DNA of 64,000 nucleotides from assembly GCF_030532195.1 (NCBI RefSeq), contig NZ_JAUNLP010000001.1, positions 248,001-312,000 on the forward strand. Reading direction: 5' to 3'. Numbering within the stretch: the first letter of the stretch is position 1; every line of letters begins with the position of its first letter. Below the pieces are notes generated by a model, which searched no databases, had not been told where the DNA came from, and saw nothing but the letters and a program-made list of their open reading frames with translations. Positions 9,530-17,904 of this stretch are shown here, in pieces. This DNA is from Corynebacterium sp. (GTDB lineage: Bacteria > Actinomycetota > Actinomycetes > Mycobacteriales > Mycobacteriaceae). A program made the position numbers and the translations under genes.

Positions 9530-10150
9530 TTAGTGGCCCTCGTGGTCCATTTCACCGTGGTCCATGTCGCCACCCATGTGCTCTGGATTGTTTAGGCTTC
9601 CGTCGCTGCCGTAGTCCTCTTCACCCGAAGGCTGAACGCGAACCTCAATATCCTGAGTGATGCTCGAACCATCCGAGAGCTCAACGACCAGCTTGTACTC
9701 TGCGCCCTGCTCCATGGCTTCATCATTGCCCATAATCATCAGGTGGGTGCTGCCCGGCTGTAGAACAAGCTCACCGTTTGCAGGAATGGTCAGACCTTCC
9801 GGCACCTCGAACATCTTGCCGTCCTTGGTGTCGTGCTGCTCGAACTTGGTGCCCTCCTTGAGCCCCTCAATCTTGAAGGAGGAGATCTTGATGTCCTCGT
9901 CCGTGTTGTTCTTCAGGACACCGAAGATGCCAGTCATCTTCTTCTCAGCCGACTTTTCCTTAATGTATGCGTCATTAAGCTCTACGGCATCGCCGCTCTG
10001 CTCCTGTGCAGAGGTGGACTCAGTAGCGGTAGAGGCAGTGGACTCAGTCGAATCGGCTGCCTGGTTGTCATCAGAGGAGCAACCCGTCAGAGCCAGGGTC
10101 AGGGCGGCGGAGCCAGCGATTAGGGCAGACGCAGTGCGGTTGAGCTTCAT
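9530..10150 (-). CDS. PCu(A)C-family copper chaperone lipoprotein
   Basis: A 206-residue lipoprotein. The signal peptide ends in the lipobox LTGC with lipidated Cys24, followed by a Ser/Thr/Glu-rich linker and a PCu(A)C (DUF461) cupredoxin-like domain. HLMIMG near residue 148 and an upstream Met (KKMTGIFG) supply the Met/His copper(I) ligands characteristic of this family. The tail is unusually His/Met/Asp-rich (HMGGDMDHGEMDHEGH), a likely extra metal-binding arm. PCu(A)C proteins deliver Cu(I) to cytochrome oxidase CuA or other extracytoplasmic cuproenzymes. It lies 4 bp downstream of copC and is surely co-transcribed with it. Confidence 0.92.
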   Translation of the reverse strand: MKLNRTASALIAGSAALTLALTGCSSDDNQAADSTESTASTATESTSAQEQSGDAVELNDAYIKEKSAEKKMTGIFGVLKNNTDEDIKISSFKIEGLKEGTKFEQHDTKDGKMFEVPEGLTIPANGELVLQPGSTHLMIMGNDEAMEQGAEYKLVVELSDGSSITQDIEVRVQPSGEEDYGSDGSLNNPEHMGGDMDHGEMDHEGH

Positions 10151-10154
10151 GGGA

Positions 10155-10742
10155 TTATTTTGCCTTTCGGTTAATGACGATGACGGCTACGGCGATGATG
10201 ACAATCAGTCCGACCCCGAGGCCCCAGGCCCACATGGGAACGGACTTCGTTTCATCGGCGCTCGCATCGGTATTACGAGATACTGCCCCATCTTCGGCTG
10301 CACCTGCAGCATCCGCACCAGCGACGGAGAAGGACGTCTTTCCACGCGTGGAGTGACCGTCCGAAGACGTGATTTGGAAACCAATGATGTAGTTGCCAGG
10401 ACCCGGGTTGATATCCTCCGGGATTTCAAGACTGACCTCGTTGCCCACAACCTCAGGTTCGTGGGTGTAAAGGACTTTCTTGGCATCTGCATCGCTGATT
10501 GCAACGGTGTTGAAGTTGTCCTTGGGGTTGCCGGAGAACTTGAGCGATACCTTGCGCGGGAACTCATTAACTACCTGCTTATCTGCAGGCGTTGAGGACA
10601 TCACTGCATCATGTGCAGCGGCGATTGGCGCGTCGAGCACTGCAGCCCCAGCGGCTACTGAAAGTGCTGCAAGCGATGCCGCTACACGACGATTCAACAG
10701 CGCGTGCCGACGCCTTCCTGCTGAAGCGACCCGGGGACTCAC
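10155..10742 (-). CDS. copC: CopC-domain copper-binding protein with C-terminal membrane anchor
   Basis: A 195-residue secreted protein. A positively charged N-terminus and hydrophobic signal end in AAAHD, so cleavage would expose the N-terminal histidine used by CopC proteins to hold Cu(II). The CopC beta-barrel follows (SSTPADKQVV...LKFSG...GNYIIGFQITSSDGHSTRG), then an Ala/Ser linker and a C-terminal membrane helix (MWAWGLGVGLIVIIAVAVIVI) with a basic cytoplasmic stop. The start is GTG at 10742. No CopD permease is adjacent. With the downstream PCuAC and Dyp genes it forms a three-gene extracytoplasmic copper/haem cluster. Confidence 0.92.
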   Translation of the reverse strand: MSPRVASAGRRRHALLNRRVAASLAALSVAAGAAVLDAPIAAAHDAVMSSTPADKQVVNEFPRKVSLKFSGNPKDNFNTVAISDADAKKVLYTHEPEVVGNEVSLEIPEDINPGPGNYIIGFQITSSDGHSTRGKTSFSVAGADAAGAAEDGAVSRNTDASADETKSVPMWAWGLGVGLIVIIAVAVIVINRKAK

Positions 10743-10889
10743 TAGAACAGTTCAACTCCTTTAAGCGGGACAGTTCGGGAAGAACAGCCATTAGCTAACA
10801 ACTGCTCTTATCCCTATTTGTCGGATGTTAGCCGAGAAAAGTTCCCAAAAGTGCAAATATGTTCTAGGTCACAATCTTCTACAGAGGCG

Positions 10890-10927
10890 AAAAAGCCCTG
10901 GTCAGAGGTTCCACTCCGACCAGGGCT
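10890..10927 (-). terminator. Rho-independent terminator of tRNA-Val(CAC)
   Basis: AGCCCTGGTC and GACCAGGGCT form a 10-bp stem around a 14-nt loop. Read on the minus strand the stem is followed by TTTTTCGCC, directly downstream of the tRNA. Confidence 0.85.
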
Positions 10928-10933
10928 ACTGCC

Positions 10934-11008
10934 TGGTAGTCCCAACTGGGTTCGAACCAGCGACCTTTCCGGTGTGAACGGAACGCTCTTCCACTGAGCT
11001 ATGGGACT
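10934..11008 (-). tRNA. tRNA-Val (anticodon CAC)
   Basis: A cloverleaf reads on the minus strand from 11008: the acceptor AGTCCCA pairs with TGGGACT, the anticodon stem TTCCG/CGGAA holds the loop TTCACAC (anticodon CAC), and the T-arm contains GTTCGAA. Discriminator A and the CCA end are encoded (10934-10937). It faces away from the other six tRNA genes of the cluster. Confidence 0.95.
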
Positions 11009-11428
11009 GTTGCGCACAAAATCTAAAAGGACTTCGTTGCTCTGCGGAATAAGGTAGCACGCTGACTTGAAATTCCCCTAATTGACCAGTTCGGAAATTA
11101 ATGGGATCGTTTTTAGCCACTCCAAAGGCCGCTATTTCTTTCCGACAGCAACCAGCATTAAGCCCCCGCTCCGTTCTTCGTGTTCAATTCCTCCGACCGA
11201 GGTTGCAAATATGATGCCCGAACCGCGGAGCGTGCCAACTTCCGCGCCAAGAGACACAGGCCACCAAATCACAGTCATGAGATTCACGCTGGACATAAAT
11301 GTGGTTTTTAGAATCTTGAAAGGCGATCAATAGAGATTCCGACCTGCGCATTTGTAATCAAAGAGCGAATCACGCTAAAGTATCTCTCGCACCGCAAGAG
11401 AGCAATAGAGTTTCTCTTGTAACGCAAT
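11009..11428. other. 420-bp stretch without a convincing gene
   Basis: This AT-richer segment separates the divergent tRNA genes and presumably holds both promoters. An 83-codon open frame (11082-11333, plus) has no recognisable domain, no ribosome binding site and a random-looking composition, so I do not call it. Short inverted repeats (CTCTC/GAGAG near 11385-11402) lie just before the first Gly tRNA. Confidence 0.6.
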
Positions 11429-11501
11429 GCGGATGTAGCGCAGCTGGTAGCGCATAACCTTGCCAAGGTTAGGGTCGCGGGTTCGAGTCCCGTCATCCGC
11501 T
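11429..11501 (+). tRNA. tRNA-Gly (anticodon GCC), copy 1
   Basis: GCGGATG pairs with CATCCGC, and the anticodon stem TAACC/GGTTA encloses TTGCCAA (anticodon GCC). The discriminator is T and CCA is not encoded. Two further copies, identical over the gene, lie at 11772 and 12013. Confidence 0.96.
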
Positions 11502-11567
11502 CTGGTTTTCCATCGAGTTGGCCTTATGGTATAACTTCGAGACAACCACTGAGGCGGCAAGCCTCAC

Positions 11568-11638
11568 GGTGGAATGGCCGAGTGGCGAGGCAACGGCCTG
11601 CAAAGCCGTGTACACGGGTTCGATTCCCGTTTCCACCT
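11568..11638 (+). tRNA. tRNA-Cys (anticodon GCA)
   Basis: GGTGGAA pairs with TTCCACC, and the anticodon stem ACGGC/GCCGT encloses CTGCAAA (anticodon GCA). The T-loop GTTCGATTC is normal and CCA is not encoded. A TATAAC box at 11530-11535 may be its own promoter. A GAGGC/GCCTC mini-hairpin lies immediately upstream (11551-11565). Confidence 0.95.
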
Positions 11639-11669
11639 CAGCAGAAAAGCCTTCGGGTTTTGATGTTCA

Positions 11670-11744
11670 GCGCGATTAGCTCAGTGGGAGAGCGCTTCCC
11701 TGACACGGAAGAGGTCACTAGTTCAATCCTAGTATCGCGCACCA
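11670..11744 (+). tRNA. tRNA-Val (anticodon GAC), copy 1
   Basis: GCGCGAT pairs with ATCGCGC, the anticodon stem is CTTCC/GGAAG with loop CTGACAC (anticodon GAC), and A-CCA is encoded. It is identical to 11911-11985. Confidence 0.96.
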
Positions 11745-11771
11745 CGTTAGCCCTTGCGGGTAAACGTATTT

Positions 11772-11844
11772 GCGGATGTAGCGCAGCTGGTAGCGCATAA
11801 CCTTGCCAAGGTTAGGGTCGCGGGTTCGAGTCCCGTCATCCGCT
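11772..11844 (+). tRNA. tRNA-Gly (anticodon GCC), copy 2
   Basis: Same sequence as copy 1, 27 bp after tRNA-Val copy 1. The spacer itself forms a small hairpin (GCCC/GGGT) and recurs unchanged in the next unit. Confidence 0.96.
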
Positions 11845-11852
11845 CAGTGCTT

Positions 11853-11879
11853 AACCCCCTTCTTTTTCGGAGGGGGTTG
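11853..11879 (+). terminator. Hairpin after tRNA-Gly copy 2
   Basis: AACCCCCTTC and GAGGGGGTT form a strong stem between the two Val-Gly units. It lacks a clear U-tract, so it may act as a processing hairpin or leaky terminator. Confidence 0.55.
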
Positions 11880-11910
11880 TGCATGGAAGCTTAAAGAAGC
11901 TTCTGCCCCA

Positions 11911-11985
11911 GCGCGATTAGCTCAGTGGGAGAGCGCTTCCCTGACACGGAAGAGGTCACTAGTTCAATCCTAGTATCGCGCACCA
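11911..11985 (+). tRNA. tRNA-Val (anticodon GAC), copy 2
   Basis: Identical cloverleaf to 11670-11744, with GAC anticodon and encoded CCA. Confidence 0.96.
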
Positions 11986-12012
11986 CGTTAGCCCTTGCGG
12001 GTAAACGTATTT

Positions 12013-12085
12013 GCGGATGTAGCGCAGCTGGTAGCGCATAACCTTGCCAAGGTTAGGGTCGCGGGTTCGAGTCCCGTCATCCGCT
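12013..12085 (+). tRNA. tRNA-Gly (anticodon GCC), copy 3
   Basis: Third identical Gly-GCC gene and the last of the cluster, followed by a terminator. Confidence 0.96.
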
Positions 12086-12090
12086 CAGAT

Positions 12091-12125
12091 TAACCCTCTC
12101 TCGGTTTCCCGAGAGAGGGTTTTGC
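12091..12125 (+). terminator. Terminator of the tRNA cluster
   Basis: AACCCTCTCTCGG, loop TTT, CCGAGAGAGGGTT, then TTGCTTT: a classical intrinsic terminator. Confidence 0.88.
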
Positions 12126-12194
12126 TTTAGGCTCCTTTTACGTTTCAGCCTCTCTACGTTCGAGCCCTACTCCCGTTTAATGGCACCTCAATAG

Positions 12195-12235
12195 AACAAA
12201 CCGCCCCACAGCTGAAAAACTGTGGGGCGGTTCTA
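12195..12235 (-). terminator. Terminator downstream of ftn
   Basis: CCGCCCCACAG and CTGTGGGGCGG form an 11-bp stem with AGAAC/GTTCT extensions, just past the ferritin stop. T-rich sequence flanks both sides, so it may serve both strands. Confidence 0.8.
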
Positions 12236-12258
12236 TCTAAAACTAGACTTCAGCTTCG

Positions 12259-12771
12259 CTAGACCTCAGCGTCGCGTGCACCGAGCTCATTGTCCAGGCG
12301 CAGCAGACCAGAACCGTCGTCGCCAACGATCTCCAGGCGGCCGATAATGCCACGGACGGTGTCCTCTTCCTCAATCTGCTCGACGATGAAGCCGTCCAGC
12401 AGCGGACGGGAGTCCAGGTCACCCTCCTCATCAATCAGCTTGCGCAGGTCGCGGATGGCCGCCGAGACCTTCTCCTCATGCTCAAGAGCAATGCGGAATG
12501 CGTCGAGTGCAGAAGTGACCTTGACCTTCGGTGCCGGAATTTCGCCAATCTGCGGGCGATTGTCACGAGCATCCAGGTGGTCAATGAACTGGTTGGCGTG
12601 AGAGATTTCCTCATCAGCCTGCGCGCGCATCCACTCAGCCATACCGGAAAGATCCAGCAAATCCAGCTCAATTGCCAGCTGGCGGTAGACGTTCGATGCC
12701 GAGAATTCCAGAGTAATCTGGTCGTTAAATGCCTTCTCAAGAGTGTCTGTAAGTCGCATAATCTCAATCAT
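12259..12771 (-). CDS. ftn: Ferritin
   Basis: A 170-residue non-haem ferritin that oxidises and stores iron in a 24-mer shell. The four-helix core carries the ferroxidase residues: a Glu in the first helix (FNDQITLEFSASNVY), EEISHANQFIDHL in the second (ExxH), and Glu/Gln in the third and fourth (ALEHEEKVSAAI, EQIEEEDTV). The start ATG at 12771 is preceded by GAGGG nine bases upstream. A TAAGGTAAG sequence upstream (about 12809-12817, minus) matches one half of the DtxR operator consensus, which would fit iron control by the dtxR gene of this window, but only one half-site is good. Confidence 0.92.
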   Translation of the reverse strand: MIEIMRLTDTLEKAFNDQITLEFSASNVYRQLAIELDLLDLSGMAEWMRAQADEEISHANQFIDHLDARDNRPQIGEIPAPKVKVTSALDAFRIALEHEEKVSAAIRDLRKLIDEEGDLDSRPLLDGFIVEQIEEEDTVRGIIGRLEIVGDDGSGLLRLDNELGARDAEV

Positions 12772-12863
12772 AAGTAAATCCCTCGATTGTGGCAATGATT
12801 ATGCCACTTACCTTATAAGCCAGCCCTTGCCTACTCTTTAAACACCGACTTACCCTCGGAGGT

Positions 12864-13631
12864 ATGGGTACACTCTCATCCTCCACCCCGACCACTTCCG
12901 ATATCCTCACATTCCTCGAACGCCCCAAGAGCACCACGGTCTCAGCCATCGCCGTCACCAGCATCGATGGGCGTGGCGCAATTGACGGTGCCTCAGGTGG
13001 ACTCGGAAACGACACCGACGCAACCATTTTCAATACGCTCCGCGCGCTTTCCGACGTAGTTTTCGTCGGCACCGGAACAATTGTGGCCGAAAACTACGGC
13101 CCGGTCGAAATCCCGCAGCATCTACAAAAGATTCGCCGCGACCTTGGCCGCAAAGACAACGTTGTAATGACAACGCTCTCCCGCTCCCTTGACCTCGACG
13201 TGGACTCCGATTTCTTCGCCGATGCGAAAAACAATCCACCCATTATTTTCACTCCGAGCGAAGACAGTTTTGGCGATGCCCACAATGCATCCGCTCACGA
13301 GGACAAAGCTAAAAGGATGGAGATGGCTGGGGCGAACGTCGTCAAGCTGGCGGAGCCCACACCGGCGTCGGCGTTGACGTGGCTGAAGCAGAACGGATAT
13401 CGCGACATTGTCGTTGAAGGCGGACCGACGATGTACCGTGCAGCGATTGAAAGCGGGGGTGTGGATGAGTTGTTCATTACGCTGTCACCAACGTGGGTCG
13501 GCCACGGTCCCCTGACTTTTGGCGAGACCGAGCCCGATGACGCTTCCGATCCGCAGCGGTTTAATCTTCGCGACATGTTGCGGTCCGACTCACACATTTT
13601 CCTACGCTATTCCCGCAGTCTGACCCACTAG
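12864..13631 (+). CDS. RibD C-terminal-type pyrimidine reductase family protein
   Basis: A 255-residue protein with the RibD C-terminal (dihydrofolate reductase-like) fold. It shows AVTSIDGRGAIDG, a Gly-rich NADPH-binding segment, DIVVEGGPTMYRAAIESGGVDELFITLSP and a C-terminal beta strand. It lacks the deaminase half of RibD, so it resembles the stand-alone Rv2671 type whose exact substrate is uncertain. The ATG is preceded by CGGAGGT. The aftC start lies only 11 bp after its stop. Confidence 0.85.
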   Translation: MGTLSSSTPTTSDILTFLERPKSTTVSAIAVTSIDGRGAIDGASGGLGNDTDATIFNTLRALSDVVFVGTGTIVAENYGPVEIPQHLQKIRRDLGRKDNVVMTTLSRSLDLDVDSDFFADAKNNPPIIFTPSEDSFGDAHNASAHEDKAKRMEMAGANVVKLAEPTPASALTWLKQNGYRDIVVEGGPTMYRAAIESGGVDELFITLSPTWVGHGPLTFGETEPDDASDPQRFNLRDMLRSDSHIFLRYSRSLTH

Positions 13632-13642
13632 GGTTAGATACT

Positions 13643-15019
13643 GTGAATTCCCCAGCCAAACAGACGATTTCCCAATCCTCATCGCAGCAATCCTCATCGG
13701 ACGCTGCGCAGGAAACCGCCCATGGCGCTATTTTCCTACAGCCCCACCTAGCTCGCGCATTCAACGCGTTCCTGTGGCCAATCGCCGTTGTGGTCATCTT
13801 CCACCGAACATGGATTTTGCCCCAGAATCTCGATTCCACAGATGACTTCACCACAGTGTGGGAAGCGGTAAAGCGTTTTACCAGTGGCGTTCCGGTCTAT
13901 ACCGAAAACTATCTGACCACGGATCCGCATTATCTCTACTCGCCTGGCGGCACACTGCTGCTCACACCGATTTCACTTCTCGGCTCGATGGAAGCAGGGC
14001 GTACGTGGTTTGCCATTGCACAGTCGGCATCAATTCTCGTTGCAATTGTGCTGTTGCTGCTCTGGTACGGTGTGCCGCGCCGCAGCCCGCTCATTCCGGG
14101 TGTTATCGCGCTGTGCTTCCTGTCGGAGCCGGTGACCAACACGATTGACTTCACCAATGTCAACGGCGGATTGTTCCTTGGCCTCGTTGTATTCCTGATG
14201 ACTCTTCATCAGCGCCGCAACGCCTTCGCCGGCATCGTGCTCGGCCTGTGCATCACCATCAAACCTGTGTTCCTGCCGCTGCTCTTCCTGCCGTTTATGC
14301 GCAGGCAGTTCTCCACGATCTTCTATTCGATTGGCGTGGTAATCGCTGCAAACGCCGTCGCATGGCCGCTTATGGAGCGCCCACGCGATTACATCGACAT
14401 CACCATCCCGTACCTCGGCGTGGTTCGTGACTTCGCAAACTCATCGCTGACCGGACAATTGGTGTGGCTCGGTGCAGACCCCACGTTGATTTTGCTGTGG
14501 CGCATTTTCTTCGGCATCTTCGTTGTCATCGCCGTCGTGCTACTTCTGCGCTGGCTTGAACGCGACGAGAAATTCTGGCTTGCCACGACCTCCGGCATTC
14601 TGTTCATCGGCGCATTCTTCCTGTCCAGCCTTGGCCAGCAGTACTACTCGCTAATGCTTCTGCCAATGGTGCTGACGCTACTTCGCCCGCTGACGGGCGA
14701 GCGTGACGACGAAGGCAATGCGGCTGCAACCGTCATGCTGAATTGGTCAACCGGTTTAGCGACCGTACTCTGCTTTTTCTACGCAAGCTGGATCATTTCC
14801 CCACGTGATGTATTCACCAACTGGCTGACCATCGCGATTGGTGGCATCGGCTGGGGCGTTTACATCCTTGCCATTGCAGCGCTGATGATTCGCATGACTA
14901 TCGTCGATTCCGTCAACGGCCGTGATTTCGTCTCTGGTTTCACTTGGTTGAGCAAGTGGAAGATTGGCGGTAAGAAGAATTCGACTAAGGACCTTAAGGA
15001 GGCTTCGCACAATGTCTGA
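13643..15019 (+). CDS. aftC: Alpha-(1->3)-arabinofuranosyltransferase AftC (GT87)
   Basis: A 458-residue polytopic membrane glycosyltransferase (about ten hydrophobic segments) that uses decaprenyl-phosphoryl arabinose to add alpha-1,3 branches to arabinogalactan and lipoarabinomannan. The early extracytoplasmic loop has TDDFTTVWEAVKRFTSGVPVY and YLYSPGGTLL, with the acidic pair expected of the GT-C active site. Position before msrB repeats the mycobacterial order Rv2673-Rv2674. The start is GTG at 13643, with TAGGGT eight bases upstream and no ribosome binding site, suggesting a leaderless mRNA. A Ser/Gln-rich N-terminal stretch of about 40 residues is longer than in the mycobacterial homologue. 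Confidence 0.9.
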   Translation: MNSPAKQTISQSSSQQSSSDAAQETAHGAIFLQPHLARAFNAFLWPIAVVVIFHRTWILPQNLDSTDDFTTVWEAVKRFTSGVPVYTENYLTTDPHYLYSPGGTLLLTPISLLGSMEAGRTWFAIAQSASILVAIVLLLLWYGVPRRSPLIPGVIALCFLSEPVTNTIDFTNVNGGLFLGLVVFLMTLHQRRNAFAGIVLGLCITIKPVFLPLLFLPFMRRQFSTIFYSIGVVIAANAVAWPLMERPRDYIDITIPYLGVVRDFANSSLTGQLVWLGADPTLILLWRIFFGIFVVIAVVLLLRWLERDEKFWLATTSGILFIGAFFLSSLGQQYYSLMLLPMVLTLLRPLTGERDDEGNAAATVMLNWSTGLATVLCFFYASWIISPRDVFTNWLTIAIGGIGWGVYILAIAALMIRMTIVDSVNGRDFVSGFTWLSKWKIGGKKNSTKDLKEASHNV

Positions 15020-15446
15020 CTCGAATATTGAAGACTGGAACTTAAGCGACGAAGAATGGCGTGAACGACTTAGCGCCGCTGAATACCAGGTCCTCCGTCA
15101 GGCGGGCACCGAACGCGCTTTTACCGGTGAATACACCGACACGGAGACTGAAGGCGTCTACCGCTGCCGCGCCTGTGGCTACGAGCTGTTCCGTTCAACG
15201 GAGAAGTTCCACTCTCACTGCGGTTGGCCATCCTTCTTCTCCCCACTGGCCGGCGACCATGTCATCGAGCGCCGCGACACCAGCCACGGCATGGTTCGCA
15301 CCGAGGTTTTGTGCGCACGCTGCAAGTCGCACCTCGGCCATGTCTTTGAAGGTGAGGGCTACGACACCCCAACTGACCTGCGTTACTGCATCAACTCGAT
15401 TTCGCTGACGCTGGAGCCAGGCAGCGTGGCTGAGGATAAGGACTAA
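15012..15446 (+). CDS. msrB: Peptide-methionine (R)-S-oxide reductase MsrB
   Basis: A 144-residue enzyme that reduces the R-epimer of oxidised methionine in proteins. Zinc cysteines Cys52, Cys55, Cys101 and Cys104, the HCGWPSF loop (Cys70, likely resolving) and catalytic Cys126 in RYCINS are all present. The ATG at 15012 follows AAGGAGG and overlaps the aftC end by 8 bp, so translation is coupled. The open frame continues upstream to 14964, but that part is out of keeping with the family. Confidence 0.95.
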   Translation: MSDSNIEDWNLSDEEWRERLSAAEYQVLRQAGTERAFTGEYTDTETEGVYRCRACGYELFRSTEKFHSHCGWPSFFSPLAGDHVIERRDTSHGMVRTEVLCARCKSHLGHVFEGEGYDTPTDLRYCINSISLTLEPGSVAEDKD

Positions 15447-15500
15447 TTAAGCCACCCCCAGTTCGCCCCTCCCCCTTCAGTGACCATTTGGAAATAGAAA

Positions 15501-15550
15501 GCGCCACCTGCAGATTCCCTTACTCGTGGGAATCGGCAGGTGGCGTTTTT
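15501..15550 (+). terminator. Terminator after msrB
   Basis: GCCACCTGC...GCAGGTGGC with an inner GATTCCC/GGGAATC stem is followed by GTTTTT. It ends the aftC-msrB transcript and faces hemQ. Confidence 0.88.
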
Positions 15551-15622
15551 AGTTTCTAGAAATAGCAAGCGCGGCGTCGTTCCTATAACCACCGCGCTGC
15601 CAAAGGCCGGATCTAAGTGTTC

Positions 15623-16321
15623 TTACGGCAGTGCGTTGATAATTTCCGCGATATCGTCGACGCGGCGACCGGTATGGAACGGAATCTCCTTGCGGACGTG
15701 GAGGCGAGCCTCGGTGTAGCGCATCTTCCACATCAGGTCGACAATGCGATCCAGCTCTGGGCCCTCGAAGGCGAGAATCCACTCGTAATCACCCAGGGCG
15801 AAAGCCGGGACGGTGTTGGCGCGCACATCCGGGTAGTCGCGGCCGGCCATGCCGTGCTCGGCGAGGATACGGCGGCGCTCAGTCGGCTCCAGCAGGTACC
15901 AGTCGTAGGAGCGGACGAATGGGTAGACGGCAATCCAGCGGCCCGGCTCTTCGCCCATGATGAACGACGGCAGGTGGGACTTATTGAACTCTGCCGGGCG
16001 GTGCAGCGCAGTGTTCGACCAGTGTGGCGTGGAGGCCTGGCCCAGCGGGGTCTCACGCTGGAAAGCGTTGTAGAAGGCCTGTAGATCCTCCATTTTCTCC
16101 GCGTGAATCCAGAACATGAAGTCCGCCTCAGCGCGCATGCCGGACAGGTCGTAGAAACCGCGGATAATCAGGTCCTCGTCCTCGTAGCGGTTCAGGAATT
16201 CCTGAGTCTTGGCCACAGCTGCCGCGCGGTCCTCACCGAGAGCACCCGGGGTGACCTTGAATGCCGACCACATGGTGTAGCGAATGGTCTCATTGAGCTT
16301 CTTGTAATCGAGTTTTGCCAT
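15623..16321 (-). CDS. hemQ: Coproheme decarboxylase HemQ (chlorite dismutase family)
   Basis: A 232-residue protein of the chlorite-dismutase fold that oxidatively decarboxylates coproheme III to haem b, the last step of the coproporphyrin-dependent route in Gram-positive bacteria. The conserved [12 protein letters not shown] segment carries the catalytic tyrosine, and [27 protein letters not shown] follows. The ATG at 16321 is preceded by AAGGAG. It is the last gene of hemE > hemY > hemQ. Confidence 0.94.
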   Translation of the reverse strand: MAKLDYKKLNETIRYTMWSAFKVTPGALGEDRAAAVAKTQEFLNRYEDEDLIIRGFYDLSGMRAEADFMFWIHAEKMEDLQAFYNAFQRETPLGQASTPHWSNTALHRPAEFNKSHLPSFIMGEEPGRWIAVYPFVRSYDWYLLEPTERRRILAEHGMAGRDYPDVRANTVPAFALGDYEWILAFEGPELDRIVDLMWKMRYTEARLHVRKEIPFHTGRRVDDIAEIINALP

Positions 16322-16371
16322 TTAAAAATTCTCCTTATTATTTCGGACAAAATTCTACTGCTGAAGGTCCC

Positions 16372-17838
16372 TTACGCGACCTCGGACACAACCTTGGCAG
16401 CTGCTGCCTTGGCGTTAGAGATGCACTCCGGGATGCCCGGCCCACTCAGCCACGCGCTGGTGGCGGCGAGTCCTCGCACGGAATCAACATCCTGGCGGGC
16501 AAAGTCCATCAGGCTGCCGTGCCCCATGTTGAAGCGCGGAATACCCGCCCACCAACGCTGCACAAAGACATCGGTTGGCTCGGCATCAAAGCCAGTTGCC
16601 TTCGCCAAGTCTGCCTTAGCTCGTGCAATCAGGTCTTCATCACTGCGGTGCACATGCGAATCATCGTCAAAACGCCCAAAGCTGGCACGGACAACGGCTG
16701 CATAGCGATCCCCAATGTGTGGCCACTTCCGCGACGACACGGTAAACGCCTTCGCAGACAAATCCGCACCAATTTCACAGAGCACACCGTTGATTTCCGG
16801 AAGGCCCTCGGCTGTGTCAAAGCACATGCCCACCACTGCCGAGTTTGACGTATCAACTCCACCAATCAGCTCCGCTGCCTCCGGCGCAATCTGGCCGAGC
16901 AGCTGCGAGGTGGTTGCCGAAGGCGCCGCAAGGACAACGCCGTCCGCCGCAATGACGCTGCTTTCCGACGCCGATTCCACCGTGACCTCAAAGCCACGCT
17001 CAGTCCTCGTCAGCCCAGTGGCCTTGGTGGACAGGAGGAGGTCGGCGCCCGATTCGTCGACAAGCGTGTTGTACAGGACCTCGAAGCCGTCCCGGAATGT
17101 CTGGAAGACGACGGGGCGCTTTGACTTCGCCTCCTCGTTCGCGTCCTCACTGGCCAGACGTGCCTGATGCGCGTCACGACGGGCGTCGAGAACTTGTTGA
17201 ACTGCACCGGTGAGACTGACATGGTCGCCGACACTTGCCATCTCATCGAGCTTGGCGGCCAGCTGCGGAATAGTGGCACGCAAGCCCAGGTCGTACGCGG
17301 TGGTCGAGTACACGCCGCCGAGCAGTGGCGAAACAATGCGATCAACGACTTCTTCGCCCAGCCGAGCAGCGACCAGCTGGCCGACGTTCATATCGTCGCC
17401 GGGAATCCAATGAAGCGCTGGAGTGCGCTCAGGATCCGACTCGGCATCGATTTTTGCCATGGTCTCTTCGCTGAGCAGGTAGTCCAGACCGTCCGCGCTG
17501 CCGGGAATGCCGGTGACGGTATTGCGCGGCAGGCTTTTCAGCTCACCGCCTATGTAGAGCTTTGACGGCAGACCAGATGGCTGAACCAACTGATCGGCCA
17601 GCCCGAGCTCGTTGAAGAAGTCTGTGGCATCCTGGCGAAATGCCAGGTAGGCCTCCGCGCCCGCTTCGAGCGGCCCCTGACTTCCCTGCGTCGTCTTGAG
17701 CTTTCCACCGACTTGCGAATTCGACTCTACGAGAACAATTCGTGCGGCGGGCCCCAGGTTCTTGCGCAGCTCATACGCTGCGGTCAGGCCGGAGATACCG
17801 CCACCGATGACGGCGATGGTAGAAGGTTGTGCAACCAC
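16372..17838 (-). CDS. hemY: Coproporphyrinogen III oxidase (HemY/CgoX)
   Basis: A 488-residue flavoprotein. The N-terminal dinucleotide-binding motif AVIGGGISGLTAAYEL (about 9-24) binds FAD, and the C-terminal GLAATSAWLSGPGIPECISNAK completes the site. In this organism group it converts coproporphyrinogen III to coproporphyrin III rather than acting on protoporphyrinogen; the adjacent hemQ supports that reading. The start is GTG at 17838. It lies 50 bp upstream of hemQ. Confidence 0.93.
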   Translation of the reverse strand: MVAQPSTIAVIGGGISGLTAAYELRKNLGPAARIVLVESNSQVGGKLKTTQGSQGPLEAGAEAYLAFRQDATDFFNELGLADQLVQPSGLPSKLYIGGELKSLPRNTVTGIPGSADGLDYLLSEETMAKIDAESDPERTPALHWIPGDDMNVGQLVAARLGEEVVDRIVSPLLGGVYSTTAYDLGLRATIPQLAAKLDEMASVGDHVSLTGAVQQVLDARRDAHQARLASEDANEEAKSKRPVVFQTFRDGFEVLYNTLVDESGADLLLSTKATGLTRTERGFEVTVESASESSVIAADGVVLAAPSATTSQLLGQIAPEAAELIGGVDTSNSAVVGMCFDTAEGLPEINGVLCEIGADLSAKAFTVSSRKWPHIGDRYAAVVRASFGRFDDDSHVHRSDEDLIARAKADLAKATGFDAEPTDVFVQRWWAGIPRFNMGHGSLMDFARQDVDSVRGLAATSAWLSGPGIPECISNAKAAAAKVVSEVA

Positions 17839-17904
17839 GATATTTCGTACGCTTTCCTGTGTCCGTTGTGGGGCACGATTGTAGTTAGAACTTCGGTGTG
17901 GGAC

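Larger units (their letters stand above)
11670..12085 (+). repeat. Tandem duplication of a tRNA-Val/tRNA-Gly unit
   Basis: The 175-bp block 11670-11844 (Val gene, 27-bp spacer, Gly gene) recurs at 11911-12085 with an offset of 241 bp. The spacer is identical, as are the genes, while the 66 bp between the blocks differ from flanking sequence. This indicates a recent duplication or gene conversion. Confidence 0.9.

Noticed and set aside
11082..11333. 83-codon open frame between tRNA genes
   Set aside because: No ribosome binding site, no domain and random-looking composition in an AT-rich spacer.
12800..12830. Full DtxR operator upstream of ftn
   Set aside because: Only one half (TAAGGTAAG) matches; the other half does not, so I mention it under ftn but do not list it as a site.
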